From assembly GCF_000143415.4 (NCBI RefSeq), contig NW_003314266.1, forward strand, positions 2,396,379-2,460,378: 64,000 nucleotides of DNA. Direction: 5' to 3'. Both the position numbers and the translations under genes were made by a program. Positions 12,495-22,560 of the stretch are shown piece after piece; the first letter of the stretch is position 1, and each line of letters starts with the position of its first letter. Below the pieces are notes generated by a model. It worked only from the letters and a program-made list of their open reading frames with translations, searched no databases and had not been told where the DNA came from. The DNA comes from Selaginella moellendorffii (Eukaryota; Streptophyta; Lycopodiopsida; Selaginellales; Selaginellaceae).

Positions 12495-13145
12495 TCAATC
12501 CACCACAGAAGGCAAAGCCCCATTGTCCCAGGCCATGCAGCACCCCTCGGAGCCACAGCAGCACATCTCATTGTAAATATACCGCTGCTCGCCACCCGAG
12601 TAGTCGAAGCATAGCTCCTCGCCAACTTTGATATCCCTGCTCGCAAACATCATAATATGGAACATCGGGCGCTCGTCGTCGTCCAAGCCCTCGTACGGAA
12701 CGTGCTCCACCCGGATGTTCCCGCCGTCACACCGGTGGTTGATGAACCTGGCCACGTTCCCGTAGGCGACGGCGTCCACCACCACCAAATTGGCCGGGAA
12801 CCTGGCGTCGCCGGGCATCTGGAACTGGTAGTCATGGCGCGCGGAGCTTGAAAAGTCGAGCACCTCGCCCACGTACTCGCACACGAAGCTGTCTTTGGGG
12901 ATTGTTTCCGCGGCTCGGACGCCCCAGCCGCAGCTTTCAGTCTTGAAGATGGCGAGTCTCTTTTGCATCTGGCAGCTGCACTGCGGGCCGCACTTGTCTT
13001 TCGGCTCTGAGCGTGGCGAAGGGTTGCGGTCGAAAGGTGGCAACGGTCCGCGAATGTTGTGGCGCACGTAGTAAAAGTTGGCGACGAAGTCGTTTGGAAA
13101 CGAGACGCGGTCCATGGAATCCTTTGGTTGTAATGAATGGACCAT
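12495..13145 (-). CDS. Single-exon SET-domain protein (lysine methyltransferase-like)
   Basis: 216 residues from the first ATG at 13145; a longer in-frame reading begins at a TTG and is not favoured. A Cys-rich CGPQCSCQMQ (residual pre-SET) is followed by the SET core: TESCGWGVRAAE, DSFVCEYVGEVL, VARFINHRCDGG, ...GEELCFDYSG, then a post-SET Cys cluster CCCGSEGCC. The layout is that of plant SUVH/SUVR H3K9 methyltransferases without SRA or a full pre-SET. The usual NHSCxPN motif is altered to NHRCDGG; the Asn-His pair and the FDY tyrosine are kept. Could be a small active enzyme or a retroposed fragment; the lack of introns, unusual for its neighbours, favours retroposition. Confidence 0.85.
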   Translation of the reverse strand: MVHSLQPKDSMDRVSFPNDFVANFYYVRHNIRGPLPPFDRNPSPRSEPKDKCGPQCSCQMQKRLAIFKTESCGWGVRAAETIPKDSFVCEYVGEVLDFSSSARHDYQFQMPGDARFPANLVVVDAVAYGNVARFINHRCDGGNIRVEHVPYEGLDDDERPMFHIMMFASRDIKVGEELCFDYSGGEQRYIYNEMCCCGSEGCCMAWDNGALPSVVD

Positions 13146-13302
13146 CTTTGCGAGGCTTATATAGTTGCCACTCAAAAAGGGTTAGATGCTAGGTATGTTC
13201 TACTGGTAGTTAACTCCTGTTGAAGTAAAGGAACTAACCTTGAGGCTTAGTAGGAAACGTTTTCTTTCTCTTGTTAATAATACAACTTGTCTGTGCAAAT
13301 AG

Positions 13303-14811
13303 TCATTCTCCTCTCTGGGAAATTTTCTTCAAAATCTTGGATCTCACGAACTCTTGCTGGTCCATGTCGAGCACGCCACCGGTACCCTCCTCCACCACGT
13401 AAAACACATCCTCCACTCGGCTATCCTGCGTCGAGATCTTCGCTCCTTGAACGCTACAAAACAAGCAACGAGAGTTACGTAAGTTCCTGCCTGTCTGGCA
13501 AGAGAAATCAAAATAGAAGAGCACACATACCTGACGCCAGCTTCGTTGAGAGCCAGAATGATGTCCGCCAGGAGCATGTGTCGATCCGGCCCCTCGACTT
13601 TGATCTCGGTTTGCTTGCCGACGTTCTGGAAGTGAATGCCGACGCTCTCGGCTCCTCCCGAGTCCACCACCGCGTCGTGGATCCTGGCGCTCTCCTCTTC
13701 CAGCGACGTTCCAATGCTCAGAGTCGGAGACACCGTCCCGGCATCCTGTTCTTCCAGGCAGCTCGAGCGAGAGTTCACGTCCACGTCCCACGGCGGTGCC
13801 ACCGATTCATAGACACTGTCCGACAAGTCTGCTGCCGCTCCAACCACGTCAAACCTCGTCAAGGTTGCCGCCGGACTGGAGAAGTCATCGTCCAAGAGCT
13901 CGCAGTATGTCTTCCTCCTGAAAAAAAGAAAAAGCAACGGGGGTGGCAAGCGAAAGACCTGCTAAGTGAGAAGATCGACGACAAATGGAAATGAGACACA
14001 AAGATTAAAAAGCTGGAAGAAACGTACCCGGCTCTAAAACTCTCCCACGAGAGGATCTTCGAAACTTCGATGCCTCGACCGACCGGGAGCGTGGACGAGT
14101 CGATCCCCGGCTGCTGACGGACGTGCTTTATGTACTCGTTGGTGGCGTCGTCCAGCGCATTGTAAGCGACGATGATGGCCGCGTGCGTGAATCTCAGGCT
14201 GTCAAAGTAGTCGATGTAGTTCTCCGGCTCGCCAGTGAAGAGCACGAAGTCGAAGCCTTCCCGGTCCAAGACGAAGGAGCCGGGCTTGTCCGGGAAGAAG
14301 TCCACGTAGTCGCTGAGGCCGAGGTCCAGGACGTAGCGGGCGACGACGGCCTGCTTCTGGCGGTCGGTGTCCACGCACTCGAGGCAGCCACCGGTTGCTC
14401 GAGCGGCGGCGGCGAGGGCGATGGTGGAGAGGCCGCAGCCAATGTGGAGAATTCGGCGAGAGTTGCTCCCGGCGGCCAAGGCGGCTATAAACTCAGCACT
14501 TCCGGGTTCTAACACTCGTGGGCGGCTGGACGACCAGTTTGGGTGCTGCTTCTCTAGAATGATTTTCCGCTGCAAAGCCACACAAGGTGGAGGAGAGTTA
14601 GAAATCTATACCACCCATCCAGCAAGATCACGACGAAAAGATCGAGAACAAGGGAAGGAGAAAAAAAAGAAAGAGAGAAAGAACAGAGTCTGGCCTACAA
14701 AGGACTGGAGAACACAAAAAGAGGGTCTGGCCTGCAAAGAATGACTTTAGAAACTCTCCCCGGAGGTAGGAGAAGTTACCAAAAAGAGGGAAAAGCGCTC
14801 ATACTTACCAA
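13303..14811 (-). CDS. DUF1442-like Rossmann protein fused to a C-terminal ACT domain (5' exon in gap)
   Basis: Three visible exons: 14569-14028, 13917-13531 and 13453-13303 (1,080 nt, 359 codons plus stop), joined at GT-AG sites in phase. Exon 1 of these contains EPGSAEFIAALAAGSNSRRI and LHIGCGLSTIALA, as in plant DUF1442 proteins (a SAM-methyltransferase-like Rossmann fold). The last two exons encode an ACT-type ligand-binding domain (GPDRHMLLADIILALNEAGV, then SRVEDVFYVVEEGTG), closest to GlnD/ACR-type ACT units. There is no ATG at the start of the 14569 exon; instead CTTTGCAG precedes it, and TTG|GTAAGTAT at 14811-14804 marks the donor of an upstream exon lost in the N run. Function is unknown; ACT suggests amino-acid sensing. 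Confidence 0.78.
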
Positions 14812-14911
14812 NNNNNNNNNNNNNNNNNNNNNNNNNNNNNNNNNNNNNNNNNNNNNNNNNNNNNNNNNNNNNNNNNNNNNNNNNNNNNNNNNNNNNNNNN
14901 NNNNNNNNNNN
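14812..14911. other. Assembly gap (100 N)
   Basis: Run of 100 Ns, a placeholder for an unsized gap. It hides the start codon and first exon of the DUF1442-ACT gene: the minus-strand donor sits immediately at its left edge. Confidence 0.99.
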
Positions 14912-16356
14912 CAATGTCTGGGAACCACGGCATTTCCAGTCACCCAAATGCATACCTGGAGGGGTTGCAAATAGCCCACAGATCAATCCACCAGATCCAT
15001 CAATCCAAGCATGCTCTCTATGGGGCAATCCCCACAAATCCATCATGCATTCTTGCAATCCCACCTCTTAGTGCGCTGCGTCCAGGATCATCTAGTATCG
15101 AAGAACAGGCCACAGATCCCCTCCATGGAAGATCAAATCAAGGTGGACACCATTTCTATAACTAATTGATTCAATCACGACAAGAAAGGAAGGGGAAGAA
15201 GAAATGAAATTCGCCATAGCTCGAGCTCCATCCCAGTTAAAAGCCACAAACACATAAAGCCTAAATCATAACATTTACCACCAGATAAAAGTGAAATTAA
15301 CTTATGAGAGAATAATTTTATTTTTTTATCTCAACCTCTGAAGTAAAAAATTAAAAGAGGTAAAATAACTATTATTTGTTTGATTGGCTCCACGTGGCGA
15401 GCGGTTTGTTCGTGTCGAGCTAGTTATTCCCTTTGTTCGTGGGCGGGCTCATGCTCTTGGCATGGGCATGTGGTTTGGTAACTTTTCATTTATAAGATTT
15501 TCTCTCGGGGTTTCGCGATTTTTCTATACGAATGTGCAGTAACCTTTGTGGAGAATTTTCCATGTAATTACGATCAACGTCGTGGACGAAATGGTCCCTC
15601 TGATTCCATTGAGAGACAGCTTTAATACGTTGATGTGAGTGAGCGTGTTCTTTTTTATTAATTTCTCTCTTTTCCTGAGAGAATCTTTTTTTTCTTTCCG
15701 GTTGTTATCCGGATGAACACCCATTTGTGCGCGTTTGTGTTGCCACCTCTTTTCTTGGCCGAGTAATTGAAAAGAGTTTCCTTCCTTTGTATGTGTGTGC
15801 GTGTGTGCGTGTCACAGTCCAAGTTTCTAGATCCCAAGACATTCCAAAGACCTTTCCTCGCGACTTACTATAGCCAACCACCTTTCTCAGCGGGGGCGGC
15901 TGTTTAATCAAACGGGTTAACATCGAAGAGTTTGACAAGAAACACTCGAAAAATCAGTGGTGGTGAGATGAAGAAAAAAAAGGAGCGAATCGATCCACTT
16001 GTTTAAGCAAACCACACATGGAAGAAAGAAAAATAAGTGACGAGAGATCTATCCAGACCACGGGGACCGCAAGGCCGGGAAACCATAAACTTGAAAGAAG
16101 GAAACGCAGATATTCTCATGTGAGGAGAGTTGTTTTGTCAAGATCACTGATCGCTACGTTTGATCTAAAGCCTGCTTATAAACAAGAATAAAGACGATAA
16201 GTTTCGTGAAGAGCGATAGCGTCAGCCATGAACTCAGAGCTGTAGCGTAAGCGGGCGAGAACCCGGAAGAATCAAAGAAAGCAGAAAAATAGAATACTAG
16301 GAAGAAGAGCGCGCGGTCGATCGACTAGACGCGATTTGTTTGGGGGTGTTTGGATC
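14912..16356. other. Intergenic region with a GT microsatellite
   Basis: No gene recognised. An open frame of 83 codons at 14914-15165 has no recognisable features. A short (GT)n-like run (GTATGTGTGTGCGTGTGTGCGTG) lies near 15789-15812. The left part may include the promoter and 5'UTR of the DUF1442-ACT gene, and the right part the F-box gene 3'UTR. Confidence 0.5.
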
Positions 16357-18004
16357 TTACAAGAGCACTGTGGCTGATGCTAAGATAATGCCACTGCTAT
16401 CTTTCATGTCTGCAACACTGTTCCAACGCGTGAACTTAGAATTGGAGGCAGTGCCGAGATGACATACCTCCGCCGTGCTCACCGGCTGGATGGACGATCG
16501 GTTCCGGTTTTGCCATGACTCGATTTTACCTCCGATGACATACAGCTTGTCACCGAGGCACTCGAGGGCGAAACCGAAACGATACGAGGACCTGTTGTAG
16601 AGCTGACCCGTGGAGATATGCCCGATGTGATCCCACTCGTTGAGCTCCGGATCGTATCTCATCAGCTTGCTCTGATGAACAACGAGGAGATTTTCTCGAA
16701 AGATTGTGTTGGGACCGGGAACCTGCCGTACGAAGAAAAAAAACGCTAAACTTTAAGACGAGAAGTGACGGAAACGAGCAAGCGCTACCTTGTGAGAATC
16801 CAGCCACATCTCCGGGATCAACGTCCAGCTCTTGCTTGCGGGATTAAAAAACTCGGCCGATGCTCGCTGCGGGTGGTCGCCATAATTGTTGATCACCACT
16901 TCGCCGGCAATGACCCAGAACTGGCCGTTGAGCACTGTTCCTCGGCAGCTGGAGCGGACGCAATGCATGGAAGGCATTTGGTGCCATCGCTTCTCCCTGT
17001 AGTCCAGCACCTCGGCCGAGTCCAGGAAGCAAGACCGTCCCTGGCCACCGGCGACGTAGACGAAATCGCCCATCGCTGCCGCAGCAAACCAGCCGCGTGG
17101 AGTTGTCAGGCTCGGGCCTCGCTGCCACTTGTTCCGAAACGCATCGTAGATAAAAACGTCGCCACAGACCTCCACTGGAACAAAAGACAAGAAAACAAGG
17201 AATCAGCGCCAGGAGGGAAAAAAAAAAAAACGAAGAGAACAAAAGGAAGATGCAAGTGTTACATTATGGACCTTGGCCCAGTTGCTGCATTGCCTCGTTG
17301 TAAATGCGCCGAGCCCCTCCCATGAGTATGAGCTTCGAGTCGAGAGCGACGCAGGCGAAGCCCTGCCATGTCTCTGACGATATGTTTGCGGGCACTGGCG
17401 ACATGTTGTACCAGCGGTTGGCATCTGGATCAAACGCACGAAATGCCGCTCCAGTGGCAGACTCCACCAGCACATAAATCCATCCTTGCAAAAATCCCCC
17501 CTGTCGAGACCAAGATCATCAATACTGACAGGGAAAGCAGGAAAAAAGCAAAGACAAAAACAAACGCGCAAGAACAGCCCTGGCACAAGTCTAGAACAAA
17601 GAAAAATAAAAGAAAAGTTCATGCAAGACACTTAGTCATCTATCTAAAACGCACAGAGAAAGATAGAAAGCAAGGAGATAGAGCAAGAACAGCGAGGAAG
17701 ATAATTGTTGTGAACATACCTGGTGTCTGAGGAGTCGAAATGTTTCGCTGCTAACAGCTCGTTTCCAGGCCGAGGAAACGAGGCGGAGGAGTGGAAACAT
17801 TCCTCGAGGAAGCCTGGCGATGCACAGAATAGCTAAATCGTTGGGCAATCCAGGTATGAGGAGCTTGCCTTCGTCACACCACGAGCGGGCCGCAGCCGCG
17901 CAATCTTCTTCCTCAGCGCCAGAGAATTCTGCGAGCAATCCCACCGAGCTGCTGGGATTTTGCCCCCGGCGATCGGATGAGGAGGAGCAGGAGGCGCCAG
18001 ACAT
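16357..18004 (-). CDS. F-box/kelch-repeat protein
   Basis: Four exons (18004-17720, 17500-17272, 17174-16789, 16722-16357) give 421 residues. After a Ser-rich, acidic N-terminus, an F-box is visible at about residues 48-85 (LLIPGLPNDLAILCIARLPR ... RLVSSAWKRAVSS). Kelch blades follow: WYNMSPVPANISS...LDSKLILMGG, YDAFRNKWQRGPSLTTPRGW...GDFVYVAGGQG, LDYREKRWHQMPSMHCVRSS, FNPASKSWTLIPEMW and YDPELNEWDHIGHIS...GDKLYVIGGK. Such proteins act as substrate receptors of SCF ubiquitin ligases: the F-box binds SKP1 and the kelch propeller binds the target. Substrate unknown. The start is the first ATG; an upstream in-frame GTG is ignored. Confidence 0.93.
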
Positions 18005-18460
18005 GATCGATCCAAAAGCTGCTGCGAAAATGCTCAAAGAATGGGGAAGAACCCTAACCCTATGGCGCCCATTTTCATTTGAGCGGCCACGTGGCGGGGA
18101 CAACTGTATCAGCGGGAAAGAAGAGAACCACAAGAAGTTCGTGGCTTTTGGCGGGGATGGGAACTACATGAAATTCTTGCCCCGGAAAAAAGGATTAAAG
18201 GATCACGTTACTTGTCACGAAATGCGCGGACGCATTATAAGTAATAATTCCAGAATTGTACCTTTTTTAAAATCATTTTTATAAACCCGTTTAAAAATTA
18301 AAATAACTTTAAGGCAATTCAAGTATATTTTACAAAATGAAAAAAGAAGCTCCTTGATGTTCCTAAAACACTAAAGTCTATCATCTTATTGCCATAACTT
18401 TGGCATTCTTTACACAAACACTAGGTGCAAAAAAAATTAAAAAATTCCAGGCTCAATCTT
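18005..18460. promoter_or_regulatory. Upstream region of the F-box/kelch gene
   Basis: No gene. Contains the promoter and 5'UTR of the F-box gene (minus strand). Its distal part is AT-rich and holds the 3' end of the next minus-strand gene. No clear TATA box or other defined element was seen. Confidence 0.35.
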
Positions 18461-19519
18461 TCACCTACACTTCGAGAAGATCCCATAAACCCTGCTGTAC
18501 ATACCTTCGGATCTCCTGCTAGATCGAAAGCTCCCGAGCTTGTGCCAAACACTCAGCATGAATGCCCGAGCACGAACCAAGAACCCAGTGACGAAAGCGC
18601 GGTTGCCAGGAAGAAAAGCAAAGAACGTCGGAATCGACAGCAGCAGCACTGCGGCAGCTCCGCCACCGCCAACGTTTTCCCTCATCCAACCTCCCTGCGC
18701 CACCACGCAATCCCGGAGCTCCGAGAAGAGCCACCAGCACGACTTGAGGATGGCGAGCCCGGTCAGCGCTGCCGCTCGAAGCAACCACAAGTTGATCAGC
18801 AAGCCGGACAGCATCAACACCATCGATGCCGTGAAATCCACGAGCCAAGCTATGGTGATTGGCATCGAGGCGAGCGAGGGAGTAAGCTTGGACGTGAGAG
18901 CAGCACCGAAGAGTGTAGAGCAGAGCACTACGAAACCCAGGGAAGATAAAATCTTCCACGGTAGACTCCCATCGTTTGATCCTCCAGAACCCCCGCCTCC
19001 TCCTCGATTGCCATTTCTTCCATCGCCACCACTTGATCCCGGGGAGCCCATGATCGAGTTTTCCGGATCCAAAAGCTCCTTGTGATCCTTCCACAAAGAT
19101 CGCAGCATGGAGATTCTATCGGCCTGCGAGAGGAGAAAGAGCCTCAACCCCAAGGAGACGAGCGCCACGTACAGTTCCTTCCTTCTCTCGCTCTTTTGCC
19201 TTCTCCGGCTCCTTAGAAACCCCAAAACTCGCATCAACAGCCTCGTCTTGCGCAGCTTCTTGGAGAAATTCACCCCTGTTTTGGAAGATCTCGCGAAAAA
19301 GCCACCGACATTGGCCGATTTGAGGCATGCGCCGATCCTGGATTTCTTGCCGGCGGCCCAGGTCCTCCAATCTGTGGCCGCGGCGGCGTCATCCCAGTGA
19401 TGCTTGGAGGCGAAACCCACGAAATTCCTGGCCGAGAATCGGCAGAAAATGCGAGAATTTCTGACTGGAGACTTACCACAAGTCGCAAAATCTGCAGCTA
19501 CAGAGGCAGAGGCTTCCAT
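18461..19519 (-). CDS. Unrecognised membrane protein, 352 residues
   Basis: Single exon with ATG at 19519. The N-terminal ~120 residues are basic and Ser/Arg/Phe-rich (RNSRIFCRFSARNFVGFAS; KKLRKTRLLMRVLGFLRSRR), possibly an organelle-targeting region. A hydrophobic segment (LYVALVSLGLRLFLLS) is followed by a Gly-rich loop (SPGSSGGDGRNGNRGGGGGS), then hydrophobic spans at about 195-215 (ILSSLGFVVLCSTLFGAAL), 222-255 (ITIAWLVDFTASMVLMLSGL...) and 290-310 (AAVLLLSIPTFFAFL). The family is not recognised. GC-rich codon use matches the neighbouring genes, so it is a resident gene rather than repeat sequence. Possibly a plastid or mitochondrial membrane protein, with low confidence. Confidence 0.75.
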   Translation of the reverse strand: MEASASVAADFATCGKSPVRNSRIFCRFSARNFVGFASKHHWDDAAAATDWRTWAAGKKSRIGACLKSANVGGFFARSSKTGVNFSKKLRKTRLLMRVLGFLRSRRRQKSERRKELYVALVSLGLRLFLLSQADRISMLRSLWKDHKELLDPENSIMGSPGSSGGDGRNGNRGGGGGSGGSNDGSLPWKILSSLGFVVLCSTLFGAALTSKLTPSLASMPITIAWLVDFTASMVLMLSGLLINLWLLRAAALTGLAILKSCWWLFSELRDCVVAQGGWMRENVGGGGAAAVLLLSIPTFFAFLPGNRAFVTGFLVRARAFMLSVWHKLGSFRSSRRSEGMYSRVYGIFSKCR

Positions 19520-19815
19520 CGAGCGAAAGCCCTAAGAGATAGGGTTTAGTGTTTCAAAAGCACCCAACGGCTGGTCCAACGGTCTGAATCTATACTATTT
19601 CACAAAATATGCAAACTAGTATTTATCTGATTTAGTTTCGTTTAAGGTTTTAATTATCAGTAAAATTTATCTTAAATTCACATTTAAAATATTAACAAAA
19701 TAAAAATTAATATTTATTAAATATATTTTGTATAAAATAGGCATATTTTAATAAAGTTAACACTTTATTCACTTTAAAAGACTTTCTATTTACTGTGTTT
19801 TTCTAAATATAAAAA

Positions 19816-20742
19816 ATGCTCTATAAAATGTTAGTGCTTTTTACTTTTCTTACTTTTTGCTATGCTCAACCACCTCAAACTAGGTGGCTAGGAAATTTTG
19901 GTCATTTTAGTAATCAGCAAATTAATAGAATTATAGATGAAATTAAACTTTTAATAGAGAGTATTGATATTGATGAACCAATTACAATCTCCAATAGTGA
20001 ACTCTATCTTCATAAGGTCATTCAAATTGGTTATCAACAAGTGATGATTAGAATTTATGTTATTCCTACAGGATTAAAAACCTTTCTTAATTGTAATCCA
20101 CTCCCTTTTAATTTACAACTTAATACCCAAGTTATTCAGAATATATTAAGATTGGTAGCATATCATGCACGTTCATATCCTTTAGGAATGATTGGAACTT
20201 TATACAGATATTTTGTTGTGGATTATGTTGCACTTGGAAATCCTGAAAGATTTCCTAATGAACAATATCCTACAGTTCAATATCCAAAAGGTTTACCTGA
20301 TGATCAAAATCCACCTCCTAATTTATTGAATTTTAAAATTGATATGGATACTCATCAATGTTGGCCATATCACGCACAAATAATAAATGGTTCATTAAAA
20401 TTTATTGGCACACATATATTAAATGGTAATAGTTTAGTATCTCCAAAAAATAAGTTCAGAGCAAATTTAAAAAATTGTAATTTAGAGATTGAAAATTTTA
20501 TTACAAAAGAAATCATATGGTCTTCAAAATCAGAAAGGTATAATATGTTTTGTTATCTTCATCTTCAACTTGATGGTCATTTAGTTATAAAAGATAAAAA
20601 TGAAAATATAAAATGGAAATATAATATCTTTTGTTTGAATTGTTTTTTATCTCCAGTTTTAACAATTGAAGATACAGGGTACTTAACTATAATTTCCTAT
20701 AACTATAATATACAGAAACTATTATGGAAAAGTGAATTTTAA
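19816..20742 (+). CDS. Secreted lectin-like protein, GNA/B-lectin C-terminal half (copy 1)
   Basis: Intronless, 308 residues, very AT-rich compared with the gene island just left of it. A signal peptide is evident (KMLVLFTFLTFCYA|QPPQTRW). The N-terminal ~190 residues are conserved with the other two copies in the window but not recognised (motifs YQQVMIRIYVIPTG, RLVAYHAR, YPKGLPDD.NPPPN). The C-terminal ~115 residues read as a bulb-type mannose-lectin-like fold: GNSLVSPKNKFRANLKNCNL, then LHLQLDGHLVIKDKNE and LTIEDTGYLTII. The QxDxNxVxY sugar site is only partly kept. Secreted or apoplastic carbohydrate binding, perhaps in defence, is inferred. Confidence 0.75.
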   Translation: MLYKMLVLFTFLTFCYAQPPQTRWLGNFGHFSNQQINRIIDEIKLLIESIDIDEPITISNSELYLHKVIQIGYQQVMIRIYVIPTGLKTFLNCNPLPFNLQLNTQVIQNILRLVAYHARSYPLGMIGTLYRYFVVDYVALGNPERFPNEQYPTVQYPKGLPDDQNPPPNLLNFKIDMDTHQCWPYHAQIINGSLKFIGTHILNGNSLVSPKNKFRANLKNCNLEIENFITKEIIWSSKSERYNMFCYLHLQLDGHLVIKDKNENIKWKYNIFCLNCFLSPVLTIEDTGYLTIISYNYNIQKLLWKSEF

Positions 20743-21700
20743 AAATAAAATTTATAATATAGATGTTTGTAAAAGTATTACTTTATTTTAGGTTAAAATA
20801 AGTATAAAATAATATTTTAAGGATAATTATAAGCATAATAAATAGCAAAAAAAATTTTATACTATTTAATTTAATTTTATAAATATATAACAAACCAGCC
20901 AAGAATAATTTGCTGTACCATTTGCAAGCATTAATAGTTTATTTTTGAGTCAGGTCCTACTTGCCTATATATACATGATCCTCCATGTATAGAGGATGGG
21001 AGGGAAGTTTTCATGTGATAATTATTTACAAGAGACTTCAAATATATATCACTCTTTCACTCTTTATTTAATTTTGAGTAACGTTATCACTTTTTTAATC
21101 TCTTTGTACTTATTAAGGAATATATTCAATATTATTAACCATTGTAGAATTGAACCTCAAACTTTTACACATGGGATTTGTTATATAGAAGGTTTTGATC
21201 ACTAGTGGAGTCATTTAATTATGACATGTATGGATGGACATTGGGATTAGGTTTTTGGATTAGATTGGGGTTGAACTAAATTAACCATAAAAGTAGGGTT
21301 TTGAGGACTTTGTACTTAGAGTATTTAATATCAAACCACTTTTCTTTTCCAGTGTTTTAATATTTTAATTTCCGTTGTTTTCCCTTCTCTCAAGAATGAG
21401 TTCTTAACAATTTAAACACTTTGATATCAATGGTTTTTGATACTCTACCAAAGTAATTTCAAGTATTAAAACAATCTAATATAACACTCTTGGGCCTCCA
21501 CCCTAGATTGTTCTCCTTAGGCATTTGCCAATACCACAAGGTTCCTACGTTGTTCATGCAGGGCTATTACAAATTAATTAAATCAATCTATCATGAAGAT
21601 CATGTCAAATCCTGCCATGTTCAACACGGTAAAATCTATATCTACTTTCCATGTCTATACTTCAACTCTTGCTTATTGAAATACCTTATTAGTGCTTCAG
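20743..21700. other. AT-rich intergenic region
   Basis: No gene recognised. Short open frames (for example 20996-21205, with a hydrophobic stretch) lack support. The right end passes into a decayed gypsy protease/gag fragment. Confidence 0.4.
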
Positions 21701-22560
21701 GTACTTTGAACAAACTCTATAGTTTTTGATTCACCTAGCCGTTGCACTGTTATTCTGGCTGCTAGACTATGTATGCAGTCATAAAATTATCCGAAGCACC
21801 TGTGTTAATAAGGATCTTAACAAAGTAACCTCTGAGCTTCCCTTAGAGGGTTAGTAGATGTCGCAAACAACTTTTTACCAAAGTTGCTCGTGTAATAAGT
21901 AGTTTTGAGCTAAGGACTAAATCACGTACCTCAATTTAAATTTCACCCAACTTAATGGCTATATTGGCTTTGGCTTTCTTCATGTAAGTATATTCCCTTA
22001 AAAAATGTCTTGCTTCACCACAATTGAAGCATATGTTGTTTCCCACGCTATTAGCAAACTTGACTTTTTTATCTGTGGGTTTGTCCCTTTTTGCTTGACT
22101 CCCCTATATACTTGCTCGCTGGCCATTAAATTTTCCTTTTCAGATCCTTAATTCATTCTTAGAGAAACTAATTTTAAATTTCCCTTTGCCATATGTCCCC
22201 TTTAGTTTGGCTCTTTTGCTAAATGTGGGCCTTAACCCTATTGTGTTCCCCTTTCGCAGGTTATCATTGAAATGCACCTTGATAGCTGCATTCAATTCTT
22301 TTTTGTAGTTGGTTGGGTTCTAACACATCACTTTGCCTTGAGCCCAGGTCTGCAAACCTGATATGAAGGCATGGAATGCATTTATATCGCCCATGTCTGT
22401 GACAAGGATCCTCTTCAAAATGAACACATTCACATACTCTTGAACTATTCCTGCTTGCTTTAGCCTGCTCAACTTATCCTTTAGGTGCAAAGTAGCATTT
22501 GGCAGAACATAGGTTGCATGGATCTTCACCTTCATCATTTCCCAAGTGGCCACTGGTCCT
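21700..22560 (-). mobile_element. Ty3/gypsy-like gag-protease remnant
   Basis: Read on the minus strand, a gag-type segment (WEMMKVKIHATYVLPNATLH ... LKQAGIVQEYVNVF ... FISGLQTWAQ) at 22553-22320 is followed near 22060-22015 by a zinc knuckle (NICFNCGEARHFLREY; the last Cys is replaced by Tyr). An aspartic-protease site lies near 21815-21775 (NTGASDNFM, with the expected catalytic Asp read as Asn). The order gag, CCHC, protease is that of an LTR retrotransposon. Stops and frameshifts separate the parts; it is dead. Confidence 0.75.

Noticed and set aside
14741-15064. Open frames running through the N gap
   Set aside because: They exist only because Ns contain no stops.
19816-20742. N-terminal half of the lectin-like proteins as a toxin or ribosome-inactivating domain
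   Set aside because: No catalytic signature of such a family was visible; the similarity impression was too vague to claim.
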